Assembly: GCA_002720865.1 (NCBI GenBank)
Contig: PBIO01000014.1
Span: 744,001-808,000, forward strand
DNA: 64,000 nt
Direction of reading: 5' to 3'
Source: Halobacteriovorax sp.
GTDB taxonomy: Bacteria > Bdellovibrionota > Bacteriovoracia > Bacteriovoracales > Bacteriovoracaceae
The notes below the pieces were generated by a model that made no database searches, was not told where the DNA came from, and saw nothing but the letters and a program-made list of their open reading frames with translations. Position numbers and translations under genes: made by a program. Shown piece by piece: positions 17,881 to 27,075 of this stretch (position 1 is its first letter; every line of letters begins with the position of its first letter).

Positions 17881-19152
17881 ATGGATCAACTCGTAATAAA
17901 CGGGCCGTCAAAACTGTCAGGCTCTGTAAAAGTATCTAGTGCAAAGAACGCATGTCTGCCTATACTCGCAGGCGTTCTCTTAAACCCTAAACCTACTCAT
18001 TTAAAAAACCTTCCAGACCTTCGTGATATTCGAACTATGTGTAAGCTTTTAGAAATGCTTGGTGTGAAAATTTCTAAAAATGGAAATATAACAACTTTTG
18101 ATGCCAGTGAGTTAACAAGTACTGAGGCAACTTATGAGCTTGTTAAAACCATGAGAGCTTCAATTTTCGTTCTTGGTCCTTTAATGGCGAGAAAATCAAA
18201 TGCCAAGGTTTCACTGCCAGGTGGTTGTGCTATTGGCGCGAGACCAATTGATCTTCATCTTACCAATTTAGAAAAAATGGGAGCTTCGATTACTCTTGAA
18301 GAAGGTTATGTAAAGGCAGAAGGAAGAATGACAGGTACTCATCTTGTACTAGCTTTTCCTTCAGTCGGTGCTACTGAAAACTTACTTATGGCCGCAGTTC
18401 TTGCCGATGGTAAAACAACTATTGAAAACTGCGCTCTTGAACCAGAGATTACTGACCTCGCAAATTTTTTAAACAAAATGGGCGCTAGGATTGAAGGTAT
18501 CGGAACTAAAACTCTTGTTATCGATGGTGTTATGGAGTCAGAGCTCTGTGAACTTGAGTATGAAGCAATTGGTGATCGAATCGAAGCTTCAACTTATGTA
18601 ATGGCGGCTCTTGCCACTCAAAGTACATTAACTGTTGAAGGATTTAATCCTCAGCATATTGAATTTATCACTGAAAAGTTAATTGAGATGGGAGCCAATA
18701 TTAAAGTTGGACCTGATTATATGACGATGGAACCTTCGACTTTAAAGGGTGTAAAGATTGATACTGCTCCATACCCAGGATTTCCTACGGATGCTCAGGC
18801 ACAGATCATGGCCCTTACATGCTTAATTGATGGAAACTCACTGATTAGTGAAAATATTTTTGAAAACCGCTTCATGCATGTACCTGAGTTAAAGCGACTT
18901 GGGGCTCGAATAACTATAAAGGGAAATTCTACCTTTGTAGAAGGTGGCTTTCAGTTTACCGGTGCTCCTGTAATGGCGACTGATTTGAGAGCAAGTGCTG
19001 CTTTAATTATCGCTGCTCTCGCAGCTAAGGGAACCACAACAATTCGCCGTGTTTATCACTTAGATAGAGGTTATGCTGATCTTGATAATAAGCTTAGGTC
19101 GATTGGGGTTGATGTTAGAAGAGAGAATCCAGAGCTAGAGAATAACAGATAG
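17881..19152 (+). CDS. murA: UDP-N-acetylglucosamine 1-carboxyvinyltransferase
   Basis: First committed step of peptidoglycan synthesis, adding enolpyruvate from PEP to UDP-GlcNAc. It has the two-domain EPT fold with KN at the N-terminus (SSAKNACLP) and catalytic Cys116 in PGGCAIGARP; the cysteine predicts fosfomycin sensitivity of the enzyme. FPTDAQAQ and the late LRASAALIIAALAA are present. Length 423 is standard. Last of the rho-prfA-prmC-murA cluster. Confidence 0.97.
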   Translation: MDQLVINGPSKLSGSVKVSSAKNACLPILAGVLLNPKPTHLKNLPDLRDIRTMCKLLEMLGVKISKNGNITTFDASELTSTEATYELVKTMRASIFVLGPLMARKSNAKVSLPGGCAIGARPIDLHLTNLEKMGASITLEEGYVKAEGRMTGTHLVLAFPSVGATENLLMAAVLADGKTTIENCALEPEITDLANFLNKMGARIEGIGTKTLVIDGVMESELCELEYEAIGDRIEASTYVMAALATQSTLTVEGFNPQHIEFITEKLIEMGANIKVGPDYMTMEPSTLKGVKIDTAPYPGFPTDAQAQIMALTCLIDGNSLISENIFENRFMHVPELKRLGARITIKGNSTFVEGGFQFTGAPVMATDLRASAALIIAALAAKGTTTIRRVYHLDRGYADLDNKLRSIGVDVRRENPELENNR

Positions 19153-19174
19153 TTTTTTTATCAAAGGACGTTCA

Positions 19175-19507
19175 ATGGATGATTGCCTTTTTTGTAAAAT
19201 GATTTCAGGGGAAATCCCCTGTGAGAAAGTTTTTGAGTCAGATAAAGTTCTTGGCTTTAAGGATATTTATCCTCAAGCCAGAACTCATCTTCTTTTTATT
19301 CATAAAGAGCATACCTCAAATGTTAATCAAATGACTGGTGACCAGCTAGCTTCAGTTTTTGAAGCAATAAAAGCACATACAGAAGAAGGCCTTGTCGAAG
19401 CTGGATTTAGAGTAGTTACAAACTTTGGATCAAATGCTGGGCAAACAGTTTTTCATACTCACTTTCATGTGCTTGGGGGAGAAAAACTTAGTGGATTCGG
19501 CTCTTAG
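19175..19507 (+). CDS. HIT-family nucleotide hydrolase/transferase
   Basis: Small HinT-type protein of 110 residues. N-terminal CLFCKMISGEIPCEKVFE, then the histidine triad HTHFHVLGG near the C-terminus, whose histidines carry out hydrolysis of nucleoside phosphoramidates. 22 bases after murA and in the same direction, so possibly co-transcribed. Confidence 0.93.
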   Translation: MDDCLFCKMISGEIPCEKVFESDKVLGFKDIYPQARTHLLFIHKEHTSNVNQMTGDQLASVFEAIKAHTEEGLVEAGFRVVTNFGSNAGQTVFHTHFHVLGGEKLSGFGS

Positions 19508-19798
19508 TTATTGTAGTAAATCTTTTAAGATTTTTTTTCTTTCATCAGCAAGCTGCTCAACAATATGAAACCAATTTTTTGCCACTTCTCTTGCTGACGG
19601 AGAAATCTCAGGGTCACAGGCTCTTTGAATCGTCCATACTCTAAATTCTCCGAGTTTTTTATCATCTTGCTCTTTATAGTCACATGGATCTTTTGCCATG
19701 AAGCTGGCGATGTATTTTAAAGTTACGAAAAGTTCCGGAGCGTAGAAGTCATCGTCGAGTAAATTAGGAATTTCAAGTAATAGATGGTTTGGTTCCAT
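19508..19798 (-). CDS. Small cytoplasmic protein, unknown
   Basis: About 96 residues without signal peptide or membrane segment. Acidic N-terminal half, helical C-terminal half with WFHIVEQLADERKKIL. No family recognised. ATG at 19798 preferred over the TTG six bases upstream. It converges on the HIT gene without any gap, and a short gap separates it from the lipoprotein gene upstream on the same strand. Confidence 0.5.
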   Translation of the reverse strand: MEPNHLLLEIPNLLDDDFYAPELFVTLKYIASFMAKDPCDYKEQDDKKLGEFRVWTIQRACDPEISPSAREVAKNWFHIVEQLADERKKILKDLLQ

Positions 19799-19878
19799 TC
19801 CCAAATATTATCTCATAAATTTCGAATGAAGTTAAACGAACAATTGATTACATCTACAAAGAAGAGCGAACTACTCGG

Positions 19879-20760
19879 CTACTGGTCCAAAGATATTTTT
19901 GTTTTAGCGAAATTCTTTTTAAGAAAGAACATGATTCCAGGAATTTTCTTTTCGCCGATTCTAAAAAGAGGAATCGACCATCCAAATTTGAATCTAAAAT
20001 CAATATTTTTCCACATTGTATCAGTTAGAACTCGAACGATCATTCCTTCAAACTTCATTTTAATAATTGGAGAAGGGCTTTCGATATGAAAATAGTCTTC
20101 AATATATCTTGGGATATCTTTATGGATAGAATCTCTTTTTCCAGTGTCTTTAACAAACTCATGAAGTTCCTGTCTTTCTTGAAGAGTATCGACAATATTA
20201 AGTTCAACTTCGGAGCCATTTTTTGCCTGAAAATATTTAATTTTCTTTACTGCTGTTGAGCCATCTCCATCTTGATTGATCATATAGACAATACCTTCCT
20301 TGTACTTTCCTTGAAGTCTAATTCTACAGCGTCCCCCTGGAAGTTTTCTAAAGGTTAGAGTATCAATCTGATTAAGAACAAATTTTATTTTTTCATCAAC
20401 TGGTTTTTCAATCAACTTCTCAAATCCATCGACAAGTTTATTTATTTGACTTGAGTTTAGGGTGATATTTCCCATTTGTCCTACGTAGTGAAGCAAAGTC
20501 ACACCGAAGGTTAATCCTTCTGAAATTTTGAGCTCTTCGGAAGTATTCTCCTGAAGGATAAATAAGTGCTCTGCCATTTCTCTGAGCATCTCATCACTGA
20601 CTCTAATCTGAGGATCGAAGTCCTTCTCTTTTTTCTTTTTAAGTGGGGTATAAGTTTCGTTTACCCCATCCCATGCTGGATCGAGTTTAGATTTTTTTTC
20701 ACCGCAGCCCAATAGGGTTGCCATGATAATGAATAGGGCGAGGAAGCACTTGGTTCTCAT
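19879..20760 (-). CDS. Lipoprotein, unknown
   Basis: Signal peptide with lipobox LLGC (Cys about residue 19) followed by EKKSKLDP. The mature part has alternating helical and strand sequence with no recognised motif. GRCRIRLQGKYK and a C-terminal strand-rich section (FRFKFGWSIPLFRIG) suggest a beta-containing domain. Divergent from the lipoprotein gene at 21021; the two may be functionally paired but nothing proves it. Confidence 0.6.
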   Translation of the reverse strand: MRTKCFLALFIIMATLLGCGEKKSKLDPAWDGVNETYTPLKKKKEKDFDPQIRVSDEMLREMAEHLFILQENTSEELKISEGLTFGVTLLHYVGQMGNITLNSSQINKLVDGFEKLIEKPVDEKIKFVLNQIDTLTFRKLPGGRCRIRLQGKYKEGIVYMINQDGDGSTAVKKIKYFQAKNGSEVELNIVDTLQERQELHEFVKDTGKRDSIHKDIPRYIEDYFHIESPSPIIKMKFEGMIVRVLTDTMWKNIDFRFKFGWSIPLFRIGEKKIPGIMFFLKKNFAKTKISLDQ

Positions 20761-20878
20761 TACCGAATTAAAATAGCAAAAATTCTGTCCCGGGTGGGGA
20801 TAATCACTGACAGATTTTGACTTATTTGTAAGTTTAATAATTTCAGTGGCTTAACCTGTCAAAAGCCTAGACGAATCT

Positions 20879-20884
20879 TATAAT
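20879..20884 (+). promoter_or_regulatory. Candidate -10 box for the 21021 gene
   Basis: TATAAT at 20879-20884; only a poor -35 (TGTCAA) at 16 bases spacing. Transcription from here would include the two operator-like dyads listed next in a leader of about 130 nt. Confidence 0.3.
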
Positions 20885-20944
20885 TATTTCAATTTGAAAT
20901 GGTAATCACGAACCTAAGCCATTGTTTTGAAAGAAATTGTGAAA

Positions 20945-20990
20945 ACTTCCCATGGTGGAATACTAATTTTTCAGACTTCCCAGAGTGGGA
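20945..20990 (+). repeat. Pair of operator-like dyads 30 bp apart
   Basis: ACTTCCCATGGTGGAA (20945-20960) and ACTTCCCAGAGTGGGA (20975-20990) share ACTTCCCA-N2-GTGG and are each dyad-symmetric (TTCCCA-N3-TGGGA in the second). Exactly 30 bp, close to three helical turns, separates equivalent positions, so two protein dimers could bind the same face. They lie just upstream of the ribosome site of the 21021 gene. Confidence 0.45.
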
Positions 20991-21020
20991 CTATTAGCTT
21001 GCCACTATCAGGAGGTAAGA

Positions 21021-22631
21021 ATGAAATTTTTTATAAGTTTAACTATTTTAACAATTGTATTGAGTGGGTGTGGCCAAAAAAGAAGCGGTAAAAGAAAGGG
21101 AAGAATCAATCAATTTCAACAAGAGCAAGAAATTTTAGAGACGAAAGGCCTTAGGTTAGCCGACCTAAAGGCTAAAAAAATTGAAGTTCATAGTGAGGGT
21201 ACCGGCTTAGTTGAGGTCGGCATACTAAAAAATACAGAGAAAAGATTTTTGAGAGATAAGATTCTTCAAGGTGCTTATTTAAATTTAGCTGGCTATAGTG
21301 CAAAAGATGACTTGAGGATAAGTGATAGAGATGAATTTAGGTTTTACCCCGGTGAAGTTTTACTGGAGTCAAAGTTCTTTCTAAATAAGGCTTTTGAAAA
21401 ATCTCCGGAAGAAAGAGTGTCTTGGAGGCTAGAAGGAGAGATCGCTTGGGAAGGGCTAAAAGAGGGAGAAAGCCTTCAAAATATTACGATTTCATTAGGT
21501 GCTAAATCTAAGAACAAAAGAAATTTAAGTTATTTTGGTAATGACCTACTTTCTTCTAGACGTGCAGAAGTCGCTAGGTTTGATAGAAAGAGATCCCGGA
21601 GTACTTTTTCTTTATCCTTTGTGGATTTACCAAAAAGCGTTGTAAAAAACCTTGCTGACTTTAACAATGATATGTTTTTAGAAATCAAAGACTTTAAGCT
21701 TGATCAAAATTCAATGAAACAGTTTTTATCGAAAAGAAAAAACGGGAAAACGCGACTCATCGTTTCTACTCCAACTGAGGAGAAATTTTATTTGATACCA
21801 AATGGTAAACGCTTAAAGGATTATTTGAAAGGACTTGATCAGAATCTATCATTTGATCATCTTGGAAGAATCGACTCGTTCATGAACCTTAACATAAGTG
21901 AATTGTTCAACTTCCCCGACAGAAATATCTTAGAGAATATCTCCCTTTATGGAAGAAAAAATATTTGGTGGAGTAATGTCGACGAAGATATTGAGAACTA
22001 TAAAGCAGACGGCTCTACCATTGTTCTCGCTTATACGGATTTGATTTCTCTTCGGAGTACTCGCTATTCTTGGAGCCCATTTAAAAAAGAGCTTAAAGAA
22101 AAGAATCACTTTTTAAAAGTGAATAGTAGAAAAATTGTCGGAGAGATTACCAAGAGGGTGAAAACTTATTCTTCAGAAGAATGGGTAAAAGAAATACCCT
22201 TTGAAATCGCTAGGGAAGTTTGCTTAGAAGATCATCGATTCGAAAGAAAAGGAGTTAACTGTCATAATGTTTGGGAAGCGGCATTTTCATATCCTAGTGG
22301 AGCTTTTAGAAAAGCAGTTGAAAGTAACTATCTTAAAGAAAAAATTAAAGAGGGTGAAATATTTGTTCAATCAAAAGAAAATACATTAAGTAAAAGAGGC
22401 TTTTTAGAATTGAACTTACAGGAGAGAGATGAGGTTCTGTTGATTAAGAATATTGAGAAGCTAGAGTCAGTTTCTGGTGGGTTTATTGGTTGGAAAGTTT
22501 ATGATCAAAGATTAAATTCTTATAAAACGAGAGCCCCATATGACGATCTAAGTTCGTTCAGAATAAAGGTGGGGCATAAATCCAACTATCTACTCGAAGG
22601 TTGGAAGCTAGGGTTTAATCTCTTAGATTAA
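21021..22631 (+). CDS. Large lipoprotein, unknown
   Basis: ATG at 21021 has AGGAGG seven bases upstream and starts a clean lipoprotein signal with lipobox LSGC (Cys17). The mature protein (about 520 residues) is rich in beta-strand patterns, Lys and Arg, with no family recognised. It contains two cysteines near EVCLEDHRF and GVNCHNVW. No membrane segment after the signal. Probably an outer-membrane or periplasmic protein. Converges on the 22628 gene with four bases overlap. Confidence 0.65.
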   Translation: MKFFISLTILTIVLSGCGQKRSGKRKGRINQFQQEQEILETKGLRLADLKAKKIEVHSEGTGLVEVGILKNTEKRFLRDKILQGAYLNLAGYSAKDDLRISDRDEFRFYPGEVLLESKFFLNKAFEKSPEERVSWRLEGEIAWEGLKEGESLQNITISLGAKSKNKRNLSYFGNDLLSSRRAEVARFDRKRSRSTFSLSFVDLPKSVVKNLADFNNDMFLEIKDFKLDQNSMKQFLSKRKNGKTRLIVSTPTEEKFYLIPNGKRLKDYLKGLDQNLSFDHLGRIDSFMNLNISELFNFPDRNILENISLYGRKNIWWSNVDEDIENYKADGSTIVLAYTDLISLRSTRYSWSPFKKELKEKNHFLKVNSRKIVGEITKRVKTYSSEEWVKEIPFEIAREVCLEDHRFERKGVNCHNVWEAAFSYPSGAFRKAVESNYLKEKIKEGEIFVQSKENTLSKRGFLELNLQERDEVLLIKNIEKLESVSGGFIGWKVYDQRLNSYKTRAPYDDLSSFRIKVGHKSNYLLEGWKLGFNLLD

Positions 22632-23392
22632 ACCCAATTCTCTTGAAGGCCATCAATAAGGGCCTTCATTAGTGACCTTTGGAGTCTAGTTAAACCATAT
22701 AAGTTTGCCATTAGGATAACTGGACTCTTTTTTATTGTGAACACAGCTACCATTTGACCTTTTTCTTTATTGTATTCGACTACTTCAAATTCAGCTTGAA
22801 AAAGCTTTTCGTAATTCTTCATAAGCTTATTCTCAAGCTCTCCACCTTCTTCAGGATTCGGCTTTGCTGTCCCATGAACTTTTACTTTTATCAGCTTATT
22901 TTTCTCGCCTTCTTTCTTTGCCTTTTGCATATCATTGTAAACAAGTGTTAGCTCACTAGTTCCAAGATTTCTTCTAACGATACTCCAAAATTCTTCAAAA
23001 AAAGCAGTTCGGTCGTTAGGCCACAGATTGTTAAGATGCTTAACTACAGTAGTAAACTCCTCAAGGAGGGATAAATTATTTTGAAGGATCCAAGAGCTAT
23101 AAACTTTATTAAAGTACGGTGTAGCTTCTTGAGTATTTAGCTTTTCAAAAAGGTCTGCATCTAGATTTATTTCTTCACAGGTACGGATAGGATTTTTTTC
23201 TACAGTAGTCGTTAAAGTCCCTAAGAACTCAGGGTCCTCTAATAATGTTTCTGAAAGGAAAAGTCCCTGAAGATTTAGATTGGATAATTCATCAATATCC
23301 ATGATTTTTCCACGACCTTCTTGCGCGTTTTGACCAAAGTCTTTAAGAATTATCTGTTGTGGGTTTTTAATAAATGCGAGCTGAAAATCCAT
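22628..23392 (-). CDS. Cytoplasmic protein, unknown
   Basis: 254 residues without signal peptide. The N-terminal region has SSWILQNNLSLLEEF-like helices, and the C-terminal half has KLIKVKVHGTAKPNPEEG followed by alternating strands ending in a helix (LTRLQRSLMKALIDG). No motif recognised. Divergent from the secreted protein gene at 23475, sharing an 82-bp promoter region. Confidence 0.55.
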   Translation of the reverse strand: MDFQLAFIKNPQQIILKDFGQNAQEGRGKIMDIDELSNLNLQGLFLSETLLEDPEFLGTLTTTVEKNPIRTCEEINLDADLFEKLNTQEATPYFNKVYSSWILQNNLSLLEEFTTVVKHLNNLWPNDRTAFFEEFWSIVRRNLGTSELTLVYNDMQKAKKEGEKNKLIKVKVHGTAKPNPEEGGELENKLMKNYEKLFQAEFEVVEYNKEKGQMVAVFTIKKSPVILMANLYGLTRLQRSLMKALIDGLQENWV

Positions 23393-23408
23393 GAATGCCC
23401 CTGTGTAA

Positions 23409-23436
23409 TTGTCCGTGTGAAATTGTATCTTATAAC
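23409..23436 (+). promoter_or_regulatory. Probable sigma-70 promoter for the 23475 gene
   Basis: TTGTCC (23409-23414), 16-base spacer, TATAAC (23431-23436), predicted start near 23443. Confidence 0.45.
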
Positions 23437-23474
23437 AAGCCGTACCAATTTAAAAGAAATGCGCGTTAGGTAAG

Positions 23475-24146
23475 ATGTTGAAGTATAATAAACTTATGAA
23501 AAATACGGGACTATTGATTCTCTGCAGCATGATTTTTATGACCTTGGTAGAACAGGTGAAGGCCCAAGATGAAAGGTTTACCAGAAAGCTCCTTTCAGGG
23601 GATCTTACTCGAATAGACCCACTACAATCTGAAAGTAAATACCACTTTAGAGCGAGGTCTAGTTATTACGAGATAGATATTAATGGTGATAGTAGAAATG
23701 AGTCTTTTGTTATTGAGAAAAAAGATGGGGAAGACTGGTTTCATGTTTATAGCTATAAAAAAGAGAAACTATATAGCTATAAGTTAGACCCTGGTGGTTT
23801 TGACAGTAGGCTTTATCGAATCACTACGAGAAAGCTCTCCAGTAATACAATGGTCTATATTTTACATTATTTTGAAGGCGTAAATCGCTCTTTGAAATTT
23901 AGATCCCAAGCAAGATTTTATTTTCTAACAATTGACGGTAAAGACTTATCAACCCTAGCTACTTATAAGGGACCAGCTTATTGGGAGGAATTTAAAAGCT
24001 ATAAACATAACCATTATCATCAAAGAGAGTATATTTTAACTGCGGTTGATTTAAATAAAGATGGGATTAAGGAGCTTAGTCTGAGTTATAATCAAACTAA
24101 GCGTGTATTCTTTTATGCCGGAAAAGGCTCTTGGCTTAGGTTTTAA
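23475..24146 (+). CDS. Secreted protein with FG-GAP/EF-hand-like loops
   Basis: N-terminal signal peptide (MKNTGLLILCSMIF...VKA; start at the first ATG with AGGTAAG upstream). The mature part carries two calcium-loop-like motifs, DINGDSRNES and DLNKDGIKEL, of the kind found in FG-GAP and VCBS-type repeats of extracellular beta-propellers. At 223 residues it is too short for a full propeller. Expected periplasmic or extracellular; function unknown. Confidence 0.6.
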   Translation: MLKYNKLMKNTGLLILCSMIFMTLVEQVKAQDERFTRKLLSGDLTRIDPLQSESKYHFRARSSYYEIDINGDSRNESFVIEKKDGEDWFHVYSYKKEKLYSYKLDPGGFDSRLYRITTRKLSSNTMVYILHYFEGVNRSLKFRSQARFYFLTIDGKDLSTLATYKGPAYWEEFKSYKHNHYHQREYILTAVDLNKDGIKELSLSYNQTKRVFFYAGKGSWLRF

Positions 24147-24604
24147 GAAGCTTTTGGAATATTAAAGTCATCGTCGTCATTGTCATCTTTCTCAGACTTT
24201 ATTTTTTTACTTGGAAAAGCTAGTGTATTGTCTAAGTAGTCTTCCTCTTCTTCAAATCCTTTTTCATTTACAGGGGCATCAAGTTTTCCAAGAAGGAAAA
24301 ACCAAATTCCAAAAGGCAGGGCAAGCATCATCATCAGGATAATGGCCGGAGTAAGATCCGGAGTTGAGACGGTCATAATCTCTTGTTCAGGTAGTTTCGT
24401 TACGTCGACTTTTATTGCGGGCTTAGAGTTAGCTTCTACTCTTAAGTTTTTATTTTCATTATTCCAATCAAAACCTTTGGCCTGTTCAGGTGGAACTTCT
24501 TTATAGTCGTCGATGCTAATTCCTGTTACTGGTTCTACGGCCGGCTTTCTAGCAAATGCCGTTAAAGGGAGCAGAATGATGGACAGAACTATAAGTTTTT
24601 TCAT
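24143..24604 (-). CDS. Single-pass membrane protein with signal peptide, unknown
   Basis: Signal peptide (MKKLIVLSIILLPLTAFA), a periplasmic stretch of about 65 residues, one membrane helix (AIILMMMLALPFGIWFFLL, about 89-107), then a strongly acidic tail with DDNDDDD near the end. The predicted topology puts the acidic tail in the cytoplasm. Family not recognised. Divergent from the GNAT-led operon. Confidence 0.55.
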   Translation of the reverse strand: MKKLIVLSIILLPLTAFARKPAVEPVTGISIDDYKEVPPEQAKGFDWNNENKNLRVEANSKPAIKVDVTKLPEQEIMTVSTPDLTPAIILMMMLALPFGIWFFLLGKLDAPVNEKGFEEEEDYLDNTLAFPSKKIKSEKDDNDDDDFNIPKAS

Positions 24605-24712
24605 ATTTACCTCTAGCTTCTTTTCGGACTATGAAAAGAGACCATTAACCTCAATAAATTCAGTATCTTACATTAGGGTTTCACCTGTATAATTTTCAAA
24701 AATAGGGGCAAA

Positions 24713-24756
24713 CCACTGGTTTTATGATACATCGCATAATGTTCTATAACCAGTGG
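24713..24756 (+). promoter_or_regulatory. 9-bp inverted repeat in the leader of the LuxE/LuxC operon
   Basis: CCACTGGTT (24713-24721) and AACCAGTGG (24748-24756) are perfect complements around a 26-base loop, just upstream of the ribosome site and the ATG at 24770. A TATAAT at 24688-24693 upstream would place the repeat in the mRNA. It could be an operator or a leader hairpin. Confidence 0.45.
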
Positions 24757-24769
24757 GAAAAGAGGTTTC

Positions 24770-25921
24770 ATGAGTCTAGTCATTGATCAGGCCAAATTTG
24801 AAGATATCAATGAGTTAATTGGTCTATACCTGACTATTTACGGTAAGGATTATCCTCTTGAGATTGGAACTAACAAAGATGTGATGACTAAGCATATCGC
24901 CGACAAAGAAAGCACTTTGTGGTTGGTCATGAGAGATACTCAAACCAATACAATTGCAGCATCTTGTATTTTCGAATTAGACCTAGATTATAAGATTGGA
25001 AAGATAACTGGAATGACAGTTAACAAGTCCTATCGAGGACAAGGTCTTGCTACTAAACTATTGGGTGATGGAATTGATAGGGTTCTTCATACTGGCAAAA
25101 GAGTACATTCTCTTTATGCGACTAGTAGGACCATTGAAATTAGTGCTCAAAAAATGTTGATGGCAAATGGATTAAGGCCTCTGGGTATTTTTCCTAATGC
25201 GAGAAAAATTAAACATTATGAAACTTTAACTTTGATGGGAATTTATGCAGAAGGGGTTTTGAGTAGAAGGTCAAAAGTTGATAAGGTTCCACCGCAAATG
25301 CTTCCTCTTTATGATGCCATCGGTGAAGTTTTTGAGGATTCTGTTCATCCAAGTGTTGGACACCCTTGTCCGGTTAGATCTAGTGAAAATGATATTGGTG
25401 ATGAAGACTTCGAATATATAGATGCTCCCCGTTTTGTACAAAAAAGATTTGAAGAAATCTTTAAGGGGGATAAGGAATCTATTTTTTATCCATTTCATAA
25501 ACCAAATCTTATTATTTCGTCACAAAAATGTGATTTAGAAATTTTTGCTTCTTTTAGTAAAAAAGATCATTACTGTGTTCTCGTTACCGCTAATAATCCC
25601 ATTCGTGATTTAGAGGGGCAGTTTAAGCAGTTAATGTTTTCAATGAAAGAAAAGGGAATCTACTATGTAGAGACCTTGATGAGAGCAGACTATTATGAAG
25701 TGATCTGTTTCTTGCTCGAGAATAAGTTTCTACCTTCAGCGCTGTATCCTGCTATGAGGGAAGAGGAAGGAAAAATGCACGACTACGTTCTTTTAACGAG
25801 AACAATGGTCCCTCTTGATTTTAGTGAAACTCATATTGACGATTGCTTTTTGCCTTTCGTAAATCAATATGTAGAGCAATGGGTAGAGATGAACTTAAAG
25901 TCTCTTGGGGTGAATAAGTGA
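24770..25921 (+). CDS. GNAT-family acetyltransferase, probably double-domain
   Basis: The N-terminal half is a GNAT fold with the acetyl-CoA loop RGQGLATKLL (about 89-98) after GMTVNKSYRG. The C-terminal half (about 200-383) has a second, degenerate GNAT-like pattern (GIYYVETLMRADYYEVICFLLENKF) without an acetyl-CoA loop. It is first in a four-gene operon and overlaps the LuxE-like gene by four bases (GTGA). In this setting it may transfer an acyl or acetyl group to the molecule the ligases activate, but the substrate is unknown. Confidence 0.8.
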   Translation: MSLVIDQAKFEDINELIGLYLTIYGKDYPLEIGTNKDVMTKHIADKESTLWLVMRDTQTNTIAASCIFELDLDYKIGKITGMTVNKSYRGQGLATKLLGDGIDRVLHTGKRVHSLYATSRTIEISAQKMLMANGLRPLGIFPNARKIKHYETLTLMGIYAEGVLSRRSKVDKVPPQMLPLYDAIGEVFEDSVHPSVGHPCPVRSSENDIGDEDFEYIDAPRFVQKRFEEIFKGDKESIFYPFHKPNLIISSQKCDLEIFASFSKKDHYCVLVTANNPIRDLEGQFKQLMFSMKEKGIYYVETLMRADYYEVICFLLENKFLPSALYPAMREEEGKMHDYVLLTRTMVPLDFSETHIDDCFLPFVNQYVEQWVEMNLKSLGVNK

Positions 25922-27075
25922 AACTAAAAGTCCCCGACTCAAAACGCCTAAAGTCTGTTGAGGAACTTTGCCTGATCAAAGAACCTTATCTTCCCCTCAA
26001 CGAAACTGAAGAGCTTTTTCGAAATGCAATGATTGAAAATATAAAATGGCATAGAGAGAAAAGCCCGTATTACTCTTCTCTGTGTAAAGAAAGAAATTTT
26101 GAGGAAGATAATTTTAAAAACTTAGAAGATATTCCATATATACTAGCCAACTTTTTTAAGAGGCATGAAATAAAGTCAGCCAGTGACAATGAAATTGGCC
26201 TTCACTTAACCTCGTCTGGAACGAGTGGGCAAAAGTCCCAAATGTTTTTTGATGATTGGACAATTAGTTCGGCACAGCAAATGGTAGGAAATATATTTGA
26301 CTATTACGGCTGGAGATCTGATGAAAAGGTAAACTATTTACTTTTTACGTACGAACCTGAAGAAGGCTCAAAGTTAGGAACTGCTTATACAGACAACTTT
26401 TTATGTGAATTCGCGCCCGTGAACTCAGTCCATTATGCTTTAAGATATACCAAGTCCGGTCATAAATTTGATGTCTTTGGTTGTATTGAAGCACTAAAGC
26501 GATTTGAAGAAGAGGGACTGCCAGTTAGGATTTTTGGCTTTCCAGCTTTTATGAATTTCACAATAGCCCAAATGAAGGAACTAGGAATTCCTCCCTTAAA
26601 GTTAAATAAAGAGTCTATGACCTTCTTTGGTGGAGGTTGGAAAGGGCATCAAGAAAAAGCTATATCGAAAAAAGAGTTTTATTCTGAATTAGAAGAAATG
26701 CTGGGAATACCAGATAGAAACTTAAGAGATGGTTTTGGAAGTGTTGAGCATTGTGTGCCCTATGTTGAATGCGAAAATCACGAGTTTCATATTCCAACTT
26801 ATTCAAGAATTCTCATTAGAGATGTTAAAACCTTAAAGCCGCTAAAAGAGGGTCAAGTTGGTTACTTAAACTTTATAAGTCCCTATATAACTTCTGTTCC
26901 CGCAAACAGTGTACTGATGGGAGACCTGGCAACCATCCATTCTGTTTCTGAATGTGGCTGCAATTTAAAAACACCGTTCTTTAGGATCGTGGGCAGAGCA
27001 GGATTAAGTAAAAATAAAAGCTGCGCCATTGCAGCCTCTGAAATCTTGAAAGAGTTTGCTGGAGGTGAAAAATGA
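25918..27075 (+). CDS. LuxE-like acyl-protein synthetase
   Basis: Adenylates a carboxylic acid and holds it as a thioester for reduction. Adenylation motif LTSSGTSGQKS at about 98-107, FFGGGWKG and GFGSVEHCVPY are typical of the LuxE branch of the ANL superfamily. LuxE enzymes carry the acylated cysteine near the C-terminus; C369 (SKNKSCAIAA) of 385 residues is the candidate. GTG start overlapping the GNAT stop. Its usual partner LuxC is encoded next. Confidence 0.85.
   Translation: MKLKVPDSKRLKSVEELCLIKEPYLPLNETEELFRNAMIENIKWHREKSPYYSSLCKERNFEEDNFKNLEDIPYILANFFKRHEIKSASDNEIGLHLTSSGTSGQKSQMFFDDWTISSAQQMVGNIFDYYGWRSDEKVNYLLFTYEPEEGSKLGTAYTDNFLCEFAPVNSVHYALRYTKSGHKFDVFGCIEALKRFEEEGLPVRIFGFPAFMNFTIAQMKELGIPPLKLNKESMTFFGGGWKGHQEKAISKKEFYSELEEMLGIPDRNLRDGFGSVEHCVPYVECENHEFHIPTYSRILIRDVKTLKPLKEGQVGYLNFISPYITSVPANSVLMGDLATIHSVSECGCNLKTPFFRIVGRAGLSKNKSCAIAASEILKEFAGGEK

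Noticed and set aside
19784-20089. Plus-strand reading frame opposite the 19879 lipoprotein
   Set aside because: It lies antisense to a lipoprotein with a clear lipobox, has no ribosome site and no family features.
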